Assembly: GCA_047974855.1 (NCBI GenBank)
Contig: JBKECT010000026.1
Coordinates: forward strand, 1-39,864
Direction: 5' to 3'
Length of the DNA: 39,864 nucleotides
Source of the DNA: CAYNRG01 sp047974855
GTDB taxonomy: Bacteria; Bacillota_I; Bacilli_A; Erysipelotrichales; Erysipelotrichaceae
The position numbers were made by a program, and so were the translations under genes. Of this stretch, positions 23,215 to 30,986 are shown piece after piece. The notes below the pieces were generated by a model. It searched no databases. It saw only the letters and a list, made by a program, of their open reading frames with translations, and was not told the origin of the DNA. Position 1 is the stretch's first letter. Every line of letters starts with the position of its first letter.

Positions 23215-23431
23215 TTAAGAGTCGTTGCGAAAGATGGAGGCACTTTTTTATTTTATGATGAATAGTAACACTGCAAAGATGGATAAATTTTAACGGCACT
23301 ATTTTTGACTTGGTTGAAGTGTTAGCGTTGACTAATTATTTAACCATTATAAAAGTATGTGAGTTATTTATTAAAACAGTAGAAGAAATGACTATTTTCT
23401 GTGTATAATAAGAACAAAGGAGGAGTGAAGA

Positions 23432-24580
23432 ATGATTATTCAGAGCAAACAGGTTTGGGTTTCTGGCACTTTTATTGAAGCACAAATCGAAATCCAGGAA
23501 GGAACCATTACTAGTGTTTACCCATACGGCCATAGAAGGACGGATATTGACTACGGAGAGCTACGAATCATTCCTGGAATGATTGACATACATTGCCATG
23601 GGGGAATTGGTTTTGATACCAATGATGCAACACCTGATGGGTTACGCGAATGGGCGAAGAGTTTACTTCCAGAAGGCATCACCAGTTTTTGTCCAACAAC
23701 AGTAACGCAAAGTGAAGAGGTTCTTTCTAAAGCTTTAAAAAATGTAGCACAAGTTGTTGATGAGGGGGACTTTGGTGGAGCTGAGATTATCGGTGTTCAT
23801 TTCGAAGGACCATACTTAAATAAAAAGAATAAAGGAGCTCAACCAGAAGAGTATATTCTTCTTCCTAATGTAGAACAATTTAAACAGTATCAAAAAGATG
23901 CAAAGGGATTAATAAAAATCATGACTATGGCTTGTGAGCTAGATGAAAACCATGAGTTAACTCGTTATGCAGCAGACAGCGGTGTTAATGTATCAATGGG
24001 GCACTCAGCCATAACGTTTGAGGAAGCTTGCATTGCAGTAGCAAATGGAGCAACGGGAATAACCCACACATTTAATGGGATGAATGGATTGCACCACCGC
24101 GCTCCATCACTTGTTGGGGCAGCGATGCGGCTAAGTGATACCTATGCAGAGATTATATGTGATGGTAACCATGTCAGTTGGGCAGCAATCTATGCTTTAG
24201 TTATGGCTAAGGGTGATGGACACTGCATTATGATTGATGATGCACTGTGTGGCAAAGGATGTAATCCTGGGAAGTACATGTTAGGTGGGCACGATATTGA
24301 AATTCGTGATAATGGTTCGGCTTACCTTGCAGGAACGGATAGCTTAGCAGGAGGGACACTGAAATTTAATAAAGGACTTCAAAACTTAGTTGAAAAAGCG
24401 GGCATTCCACTGGGATGGGCGATTAATATGGTGACCATCAATCCAGCACGCTATTTAAGAATTGATGAATATAAGGGAAAAATTATGGCTGGCTATGATG
24501 CAGATTTGGCTATTTTAGACAGAGATTATGAAATTGTTGATGTCTATAAAGGTGGCAAAAGAGTTGAAAAAGTGGGATAA
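23432..24580 (+). CDS. nagA: N-acetylglucosamine-6-phosphate deacetylase
   Basis: The 382-aa amidohydrolase has the metal motif IDIHCHGGIGFDTND (residues about 51-65). HFEGPYLNKKNKGAQ follows with the family Glu, then NVSMGHSAIT and THTFNGMNGLHHRAP with two metal or substrate histidines, and a late Asp in AGTDSLAG. It removes acetate from GlcNAc-6-phosphate to give glucosamine-6-phosphate. The ATG follows AAAGGAGGAGTGAAGA and a TATAAT lies at 23404. No nagB or GlcNAc PTS gene is adjacent. A terminator at 24588 makes it monocistronic. Confidence 0.95.
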   Translation: MIIQSKQVWVSGTFIEAQIEIQEGTITSVYPYGHRRTDIDYGELRIIPGMIDIHCHGGIGFDTNDATPDGLREWAKSLLPEGITSFCPTTVTQSEEVLSKALKNVAQVVDEGDFGGAEIIGVHFEGPYLNKKNKGAQPEEYILLPNVEQFKQYQKDAKGLIKIMTMACELDENHELTRYAADSGVNVSMGHSAITFEEACIAVANGATGITHTFNGMNGLHHRAPSLVGAAMRLSDTYAEIICDGNHVSWAAIYALVMAKGDGHCIMIDDALCGKGCNPGKYMLGGHDIEIRDNGSAYLAGTDSLAGGTLKFNKGLQNLVEKAGIPLGWAINMVTINPARYLRIDEYKGKIMAGYDADLAILDRDYEIVDVYKGGKRVEKVG

Positions 24581-24587
24581 ATTGAAG

Positions 24588-24613
24588 AAGATAGGGGCAA
24601 ACGCTATCTTTTT
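24588..24613 (+). terminator. nagA terminator
   Basis: AAGATAG (24588-24594) pairs with CTATCTT (24604-24610), followed by TTT. The stem is seven perfect pairs. Confidence 0.85.
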
Positions 24614-24626
24614 CTTTGGTCTTTCT

Positions 24627-24654
24627 TTGACAAATGGAGTCCCTGTGGTATAAT
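24627..24654 (+). promoter_or_regulatory. Near-consensus promoter of the unknown secreted protein
   Basis: TTGACA (24627-24632), a 16-base spacer and TATAAT (24649-24654): both hexamers are perfect, so constitutive expression is likely strong. Confidence 0.8.
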
Positions 24655-24684
24655 TAAAAAGCACTAAAAAAGGAGGTGAGCCTT

Positions 24685-25368
24685 GTGAAAAAGAGCTTGC
24701 TTGTTCTAATCCTTGTATTTAGTTTTATAACAATGACAGGGTTTACAACAAAGACTGAAAATGAAGATGGGTTCACGATTGAGTCTTTTGACCAATATAA
24801 TCGAGAATTTCAAAGTGAAGCGATTGAGGTGTGTTCAACATCAGCGACTAAGACTTATATGTCTTATAAGGCGATTACATCAACAACATCAAAACAATAT
24901 AAGTTCATTTATTCAGAAATGACAGTGGATGAACTAACGGGTCTACTTTATGATGAAGATGGGTTTATTGGGGTAGCGTTAGGCTCGAGTTTTGGAGAAA
25001 TTGGAACACGATATTACTTTACTCTAGATACAGGAATTACATTACCAGTTGTTAAAGTTGACGCAAAAGCGAGTGTTGATGCACCGAATGGTTGCTCACA
25101 CAGTGCGGATGCAAGTGTATTGGAGTTTGTTATTGATACAACGATTGCAGGGGAGTACTTTGGTGTCAGCAATAATGGGTATGTTAATCAAGGTAACTTT
25201 AATAATGATGAGCGTTTTGAAGGTGAAATTATTGGAATTGAGTTAGTTTTGGATGAGCGCTTAGAAGGTGGCGTCTATTACGAAGGGAAACTAAATGATA
25301 ACTTTGAGATGGAAAAGCACTTAATTGGAGTGCCTGACCGTGAATTGAGTCTTGAAGGTGGATATTAA
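24685..25368 (+). CDS. Unknown secreted protein
   Basis: GTG at 24685 is taken as start because AGGAGGTG lies six bases upstream; an in-frame GTG at 24676 is part of that site. The 227-aa protein begins with a Sec signal peptide (VKKSLLVLILVFSFITMTGF) and has no lipobox cysteine, so it is probably exported or wall-associated. The mature part is acidic and beta-rich. Its best-looking conserved block is around residues 110-155: GTRYYFTLDTG, LPVVKVDAKASVDAPNGC and SVLEFVIDT. The pattern of Gly-Thr, Asp and a terminal hydrophobic strand loosely recalls 3D/double-psi beta-barrel domains of wall-active proteins, but I cannot confirm a family. It is monocistronic with a strong promoter. Confidence 0.75.
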   Translation: MKKSLLVLILVFSFITMTGFTTKTENEDGFTIESFDQYNREFQSEAIEVCSTSATKTYMSYKAITSTTSKQYKFIYSEMTVDELTGLLYDEDGFIGVALGSSFGEIGTRYYFTLDTGITLPVVKVDAKASVDAPNGCSHSADASVLEFVIDTTIAGEYFGVSNNGYVNQGNFNNDERFEGEIIGIELVLDERLEGGVYYEGKLNDNFEMEKHLIGVPDRELSLEGGY

Positions 25369-25396
25369 GGAGCATCCGAAAGGAGCTTCTTTTTTT
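25367..25396 (+). terminator. Terminator after the secreted protein gene
   Basis: AAGGAGC (25367-25373) pairs with GCTTCTT (25385-25391) with one G-U pair, followed by TTTTT. It starts within the stop codon. Confidence 0.78.
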
Positions 25397-25467
25397 GAAA
25401 AAATATAAGAAATCTAGGGTTTTTTTTATTTCGTTTTTTTGGTACACTTAAGAAAGGAGGTACAATA

Positions 25468-26823
25468 ATGAAATCTGCAATTATTATGGCTGCTGGTAAA
25501 GGGACTAGAATGAAGTCTGAAAAGCCAAAGTGTCTTCATAAAGTATGCGATAAAACAATGATTGAGCATTTAATTGATACATCAAAAGAGGCAGGAGCAC
25601 AAAAAGTAGTAACGATTGTGGGCTATGGACGTGATGAGATGATGAGCGCACTAGATGGGAAATGTGAATTTGCAATTCAAGATCCCCAACTTGGAACAGG
25701 GCATGCGGTAATGCAAGCTGAGCAGTGCGAAAAAGAAAAAGGACAAACGATAGTGATTAATGGCGATTGTCCATGTGTTCAAAAAGAAGTGATGCAACAG
25801 CTCTATCATGAAGTTGAAAAAGTGGCAATGGCAGTGTTAACCGTTGTTACAGAAGACCCTAAATCTTATGGACGAGTTGTTCGGGGTAAGGATGGCTTTA
25901 TTGAAAGAATTGTAGAGTTTAAAGATTGTACGGAAGCAGAAAAAAAGATTTGTGAAATCAACACAGGAATTTATGGATTCGATAATGAAATTCTATTTTC
26001 TAATTTGAAAGAAATAAAAAATAATAATCAGCAACAAGAATATTACATTACAGATTTAGTTGAAATACTAAATCAAAAAGGTTGCCAGGTTTCAGCGATA
26101 CAGGCAACATCTGCACAAGAGGTAGCGGGAGTTAATGATCAGGGTGAACTAGCACAAGCAAACCAGTTCATGAAGAAAATAATTAATGAAAAATGGATGG
26201 ATATGGGAGTTGTCATGTTAGATCCCAATACAACATACATTGGTGCAGATGTTATATTAGAAGCGGGGGTTGTTCTTTATCCACAGACCGTACTGCATGG
26301 GAAAACTAAAATTTCAAAAGGAACAACGATATACTCGCAATGCTATTTTAATAATGCGATAATTGGAGAAAATTGTAATATTTATAGTTCACAGATCATT
26401 GATAGTGAAGTTAAAGAAGAGTGTAATGTTGGACCTTACGCTCATTTTAGAGGACATAGTGTTGTTGAAGCAAAAAATAGAGTGGGTAATTTTGTGGAGT
26501 TTAAGAACACACACTTTGGATATGATAGTCGCTGTGCTCATTTGACCTATCTTGGAGATAGTGAAGTTGGAAGCGGTGTTAATATTGGGTGTGGTGTTGT
26601 TACTGTGAATTATGATGGTAAAAATAAATTTAAAACAGTAATTGAAGATGGTGCTTTTATTGGAAGTAATAGTAATTTAATTGCTCCAATCACGGTTGGT
26701 AAAAGAGCGGTTGTAGCAGCAGGCTCAACAGTAACACAAGATATCCATGAAGGAGATATGGCTATTGCTAGATCTCGTCAAGAAAACAAACCTGGATATG
26801 GAAGTAAATATAAAGACAAATAG
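25468..26823 (+). CDS. glmU: Bifunctional GlmU (GlcNAc-1-P uridyltransferase / GlcN-1-P acetyltransferase)
   Basis: The 451-aa enzyme has an N-terminal nucleotidyltransferase domain with MAAGKGTRMKSEKPK (residues 6-20) and a C-terminal left-handed beta-helix of hexapeptide repeats from about residue 250. NVGPYAHFRGHSV, VGNFVEFKNTHFG and NIGCGVVTVNYDGKNKFKT are hallmark GlmU segments. It makes UDP-GlcNAc for peptidoglycan. The ATG follows AAAGGAGGTACAATA. prs follows 16 bases downstream, the usual Bacillota pairing. Confidence 0.97.
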   Translation: MKSAIIMAAGKGTRMKSEKPKCLHKVCDKTMIEHLIDTSKEAGAQKVVTIVGYGRDEMMSALDGKCEFAIQDPQLGTGHAVMQAEQCEKEKGQTIVINGDCPCVQKEVMQQLYHEVEKVAMAVLTVVTEDPKSYGRVVRGKDGFIERIVEFKDCTEAEKKICEINTGIYGFDNEILFSNLKEIKNNNQQQEYYITDLVEILNQKGCQVSAIQATSAQEVAGVNDQGELAQANQFMKKIINEKWMDMGVVMLDPNTTYIGADVILEAGVVLYPQTVLHGKTKISKGTTIYSQCYFNNAIIGENCNIYSSQIIDSEVKEECNVGPYAHFRGHSVVEAKNRVGNFVEFKNTHFGYDSRCAHLTYLGDSEVGSGVNIGCGVVTVNYDGKNKFKTVIEDGAFIGSNSNLIAPITVGKRAVVAAGSTVTQDIHEGDMAIARSRQENKPGYGSKYKDK

Positions 26824-26839
26824 AAGAGGGAGCGAAAAG

Positions 26840-27805
26840 ATGATTAATGAAACTGTGGTATTTGCGTTAACAGCAAGTGTGGATTTGGCTAATGAAATCG
26901 TGGGACATTTGGATATGCCGCTAGGTGAAGTGAGCGTAAAGCATTTTGCGGATGGAGAAATTTTGGTAGAGTTAGAAGAGACGGTGCGTGGAAGAGATGT
27001 CTATATTGTGCAATCAACTTGTGCTCCTGTGACGGAAAGGTTAATGGAAGTGCTGATTTGTATTGATGCTTGTAAAAGAGCAAGTGCAAAGGAAATCAAT
27101 TTAGTTATGCCATACTTTGGTTATGCAAGGCAAGATCGTAAATCAAGACCAAGGCAACCAATTACAGCAAAGCTTGTTGCAAATTTACTTCAAACAGCTG
27201 GAGCACATCGTTTAATAACAACGGATTTGCACGCATCACAAATACAAGGATTCTTTGATATTCCAACAGATGATTTAACTGCTGTGCCTATGCTTGGGCA
27301 ATATTTTGCTCACAAGAAATTAGGTGAAGATGTTGTTGTTGTATCCCCTGATCATGGTGGAACAACAAGAGCACGTAAACTTGCAGAAGTGTTAAATGCA
27401 CCACTTGCAATCGTAGACAAGCGACGTCCAAAAGCAAATCATGCAGAAGCGATGAATGTGATTGGAGATGTTGACGGTAAGATTGCGATTATTGTCGATG
27501 ACTTAGTGGACACGGCAGGAAGCCTTATAGCTAGTGTTAATATCTTAAAAGAAAAAGGTGCAAAAGAAATTTATTGTGCATGTAGCCACGGAGTATTATC
27601 AGGACCAGCAATTGAAAGAATCGAAAGTTCACCAATTAAAGAACTAGTTATTACAAATTCAATTTCACTAAGTGAAGAAAAGAAAGCAGCATCAACAAAA
27701 ATCACGTCGCTTTCTATTGGACTAATGCTTGCACGTACCATTAGCGCGATTCAATCACACTCTTCAGTTTCAGAAGTTTACGACCTGTTTACATTAAATA
27801 AATAA
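26840..27805 (+). CDS. prs: Ribose-phosphate pyrophosphokinase
   Basis: The 321-aa enzyme starts at 26840 after GAGGGAGCG; a longer frame from 26747 overlaps glmU and is not needed. Motifs are YFGYARQDRKSRPRQPI (ATP region, about 95-110), TTDLHASQIQGFF, VVSPDHGGTTRARKLAE and the PRPP loop IIVDDLVDTAGS (about 217-228). It makes PRPP from ribose-5-phosphate and ATP for nucleotide synthesis. It is co-transcribed with glmU and ends in a terminator shared with convergent addA. Confidence 0.95.
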   Translation: MINETVVFALTASVDLANEIVGHLDMPLGEVSVKHFADGEILVELEETVRGRDVYIVQSTCAPVTERLMEVLICIDACKRASAKEINLVMPYFGYARQDRKSRPRQPITAKLVANLLQTAGAHRLITTDLHASQIQGFFDIPTDDLTAVPMLGQYFAHKKLGEDVVVVSPDHGGTTRARKLAEVLNAPLAIVDKRRPKANHAEAMNVIGDVDGKIAIIVDDLVDTAGSLIASVNILKEKGAKEIYCACSHGVLSGPAIERIESSPIKELVITNSISLSEEKKAASTKITSLSIGLMLARTISAIQSHSSVSEVYDLFTLNK

Positions 27806-27826
27806 GCCCATCTAAGATGGGCTTTT
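27804..27826. terminator. Bidirectional terminator between prs and addA
   Basis: AAGCCCATC (27804-27812) pairs perfectly with GATGGGCTT (27816-27824) around TAA. Rightward it is followed by TT. On the minus strand the 3' flank is TATTTATTTAAT, a weak T tract. It overlaps the prs stop codon and abuts the addA stop. Confidence 0.85.
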
Positions 27827-30800
27827 ATAGTGCTATTTCTTTTTGTAAGGCAAAGCTATACAGATAAGAGGATATGTGATGGCTTGGATAGGCTTTTTCT
27901 AAAGCATAACGATATAGTTCTAATTGTTTGGTGTAGCGCTGTTTTAATTCTTCTTCGCTTACATTGGCATCTGTTTTAAAATCAATGAGAATGATATCGT
28001 ACTCACCAACTGCAACAAAGTCCATAATTCCATTGTGATGATTACCTTGATGGACAAGATGGAATGGAACTTCTTTTAATATGGTCATATCTAATGACTT
28101 TTTATAGAGTGGATTATTAGAAAAGGATAAGAGTTTGCTTTTATCGCTACTGCTGCAATCTAAACCATTTAAATCAGTAGTAGTCCACATTCTATTTGGT
28201 AGCTGTTCAATCAGTTTGTGAAGATGCAATCCATAGTCTTTGCCATAGTTGTTTTCTAAAACAAGTGTAGTGCTTTGGTGAGCGAGTTGACTTGGAGACA
28301 ATCCATCCCTTGCCTTCTGAACTACAAATGAATAGACATCAGTGAATTGTTGAGTTTTCTTTCTTGCGATAGGTGCTGCGGTGATGTCTAACAATTCCCT
28401 TGTTTCATGCAATGTAAAGTGAGCTTTGTCTAATGATGCATTTAGAAGTAGTCGTGTGCTTCCTTTTCTTTGTTGAAGGAAAGGAAGTGATAACTTTTCT
28501 TTTTTTGGCAATTCTTTCAAGGTGTCCACAACAATCAAATGGTGTTGTGCTCTGGTCAAGGCAACATAGAGAACACGGATGTCTTCTTCTAAAGCTTCTA
28601 AGTCATCTTTATAATCCAGTGCAACACGATGAATTGATGGGAAGCGATATCGTTCAGGAAAGATAAAATTATGCAAGGCTATTCCCAGTTCACTATCAAC
28701 AAGCATGCCGTCTTTTTTACTGAGGTTAACTTGCTTTGACAAAGACCAATAAAAGACAACATTAAATTGCAATCCTTTAGAATGGTGAATGGTGATTACT
28801 CGCACGACATCATCATGCAAACCTAAGGAAATAGCTTCGTCATCTCTTTCATCAATACTAATTTCAACTTCTTGAATAAAATCATTCAAGTTACTTGATT
28901 TTTTTTCAAAGTCAAAAACTTTTGATGATAGTAAGTCAAAATTTGTTTTTTGTTGAATAGAAAGGTGCACATGATAAAAATCATTAATGGAAGAAATAAA
29001 GTGAAGGAGTGCTGAAATCCCATCATTCGCTAAAATAGATTGTGCATTTTTTAAATCTTGAATAAGAGCATGATTTGTTTTGATGCATCCTTCAAGTAAA
29101 GAACCATGATCCAAAACAAGGGTTGCTAAGTGGTTATCACTCATCTGATATAGGGAGGAACTTAAAACAGCAGCTAAATAAATATCTTGTTTAATGTCTA
29201 AAACTAAGTGTAGAAAACTGGTTACAATTTGAGCACACTCTGATTGATAGAAACCTTCTTTTGAATGAATGCTGTAAGGAATGTTTAATTTATCAAATGC
29301 TTGTTTTAATTGCTGTTTGTCTTGATGACTTTTTACTAAGACGACATAATCTTTCCACATGGTAAAAGAAGTGCTAGTTTTCATCTCAATAATTTTTTGA
29401 GCGATGAAGGTAGCTTTTATTTTCTTAGTTTCAATTGTTTCCTCATCATCTTCACTCTCATTAATAGAGTCATTGTAAAGCGCATAAAATTCAACTGGAT
29501 GGCTTGTTTGCTTTTGACGGTCTGTTCCAGCTTGAACATGATCACTTTTAGCATAGATATCCTTACATCCATCAATATTCATAACAGAACTAAAAAAGTC
29601 ATTATTGAAATTGACAATCGATTGATTAGAGCGATAGTTATAGGATAAAGAAATAACATGTGTATTTTTATCTTGAATTAATGCACGCATTAGATTTGGC
29701 TTTGCATGGCGAAAACGATAAATTGATTGTTTAACATCACCTACTCTAAACGCATTTTTGCCATTAGAGATGGCTTTAATAATTTCGTTTTGAATTTCAT
29801 TGGTGTCTTGAAATTCATCAACCATTACTTCTTCAAAGAAGGATTGATAGAAGTGAGAAAGGTGATTGTTGTTGGCTTGTAAAATAGCAAGTGCATAGCC
29901 TTCCATATCATCAAATTCTAAACCAGCTTCTTGGTGTTTAAGTGATGTATAAACCTGATGAGTTTCTTGTGCTAAGTCTAGCAAACATTGTGCTATGGGG
30001 CTAGTTTGATTGTGCCATTGTCGTGTCATATCCCATGTAGCGTAAGTTTCTAAGCATACTTTTTGATGAGCGGTTAGCGTGGATTTAAAGTTTTTATAGT
30101 CTGTTGTATTTCTAACGATATCTAATTTCTTAGACAATGCTAAGTGAAACGCATGGATTGTTTCCTGAAGTAGTCCAGAATGTAGTTTCTCTAAGGAATC
30201 ATTTAAAAATTGAATGCGGGTAAGAAGATTAGCGTGTGCCTTTTCTTTACTGGGAGATTCCACTAATAAAGACTGATGAGCTTGCATGGATAAATCAAGT
30301 TGATAAGTGATATCTCTCTCTAATTTTTGCCAATATAAATTTATTAATGGTTGAGGCAAGTCCACTGGATTAGTAATTTTAGAATAGCTTTGTTTTGCTT
30401 TTTCATACCATAAGGATTGATTGAAAGAAGTGGAAGCTATATTAATAATCTTAAAGACTGCAGTTTCTAAGGATTCAACACTTTCAGCTCGTGCGGAAAA
30501 TTGTTGTGTCAATAATCTTACATCATCATAGCGGGTTTGAATAAAGTTTCTCAGTGTTTGTCGAAAAGCTTTTTTCTTTAACTGCAAACAAAAGGAAGTG
30601 TTTAGAATATTATTTGGGATTGCAGGATCTAACCCTAAAGTGTCGATGTGTTTTTTAATTAAAGAAAGACAAAAAGAGTGAATGGTTGATATTTGAGCGG
30701 CTTGTAGCAAGACTAACTGTGATTGAATGTATTCAGTATCAGCTCCACCTTTGTCTAATTCTTGCTTTAGTCGTAAAGATAGACGCTGTTTCATTTCGCT

Positions 30801-30986
30801 TGCGGCCGCTTCAGTAAAGGTCATTGCCACGATACGGTCTAATGGAGTTCGGTCAACAAGACAGCGCTTTACTAAGCGTTCTACAAGGACTGCCGTCTTC
30901 CCTGCTCCAGCAGAGGCACAAACTAAAATATCTTGACCTAAAAACTCAATGGCTTCTTGTTGTTCAGGATTCCATTTCATGATCAT
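27825..30986 (-). CDS. addA: ATP-dependent helicase/nuclease subunit A (AddA/RexA)
   Basis: The protein of about 1,053 aa has a UvrD-type helicase core: Walker A ASAGAGKT (residues 24-31), VMVDEFQDTNEIQ as Walker B, SYNYRSNQSIV and VRVITIHHSKGLQFNVVF, and a late RVLYVALTRAQ. A C-terminal RecB-like nuclease contains DIILIDFKTD. With AddB it resects double-strand breaks and loads RecA. Two ATGs are possible, 30986 and 30980; GGAGC is three bases from the first and nine from the second, so the shorter start is at least as likely. It overlaps the 3' end of addB by 23 bases, coupling their translation. Confidence 0.93.
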   Translation of the reverse strand: MIMKWNPEQQEAIEFLGQDILVCASAGAGKTAVLVERLVKRCLVDRTPLDRIVAMTFTEAAASEMKQRLSLRLKQELDKGGADTEYIQSQLVLLQAAQISTIHSFCLSLIKKHIDTLGLDPAIPNNILNTSFCLQLKKKAFRQTLRNFIQTRYDDVRLLTQQFSARAESVESLETAVFKIINIASTSFNQSLWYEKAKQSYSKITNPVDLPQPLINLYWQKLERDITYQLDLSMQAHQSLLVESPSKEKAHANLLTRIQFLNDSLEKLHSGLLQETIHAFHLALSKKLDIVRNTTDYKNFKSTLTAHQKVCLETYATWDMTRQWHNQTSPIAQCLLDLAQETHQVYTSLKHQEAGLEFDDMEGYALAILQANNNHLSHFYQSFFEEVMVDEFQDTNEIQNEIIKAISNGKNAFRVGDVKQSIYRFRHAKPNLMRALIQDKNTHVISLSYNYRSNQSIVNFNNDFFSSVMNIDGCKDIYAKSDHVQAGTDRQKQTSHPVEFYALYNDSINESEDDEETIETKKIKATFIAQKIIEMKTSTSFTMWKDYVVLVKSHQDKQQLKQAFDKLNIPYSIHSKEGFYQSECAQIVTSFLHLVLDIKQDIYLAAVLSSSLYQMSDNHLATLVLDHGSLLEGCIKTNHALIQDLKNAQSILANDGISALLHFISSINDFYHVHLSIQQKTNFDLLSSKVFDFEKKSSNLNDFIQEVEISIDERDDEAISLGLHDDVVRVITIHHSKGLQFNVVFYWSLSKQVNLSKKDGMLVDSELGIALHNFIFPERYRFPSIHRVALDYKDDLEALEEDIRVLYVALTRAQHHLIVVDTLKELPKKEKLSLPFLQQRKGSTRLLLNASLDKAHFTLHETRELLDITAAPIARKKTQQFTDVYSFVVQKARDGLSPSQLAHQSTTLVLENNYGKDYGLHLHKLIEQLPNRMWTTTDLNGLDCSSSDKSKLLSFSNNPLYKKSLDMTILKEVPFHLVHQGNHHNGIMDFVAVGEYDIILIDFKTDANVSEEELKQRYTKQLELYRYALEKAYPSHHISSYLYSFALQKEIAL

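Noticed and set aside
23215..23431. Terminator or small gene between tadA and nagA
   Set aside because: The only candidate stem (AGTCGTT...GGCACT) pairs poorly, and no frame has a convincing start; only a TATAAT for nagA is seen.
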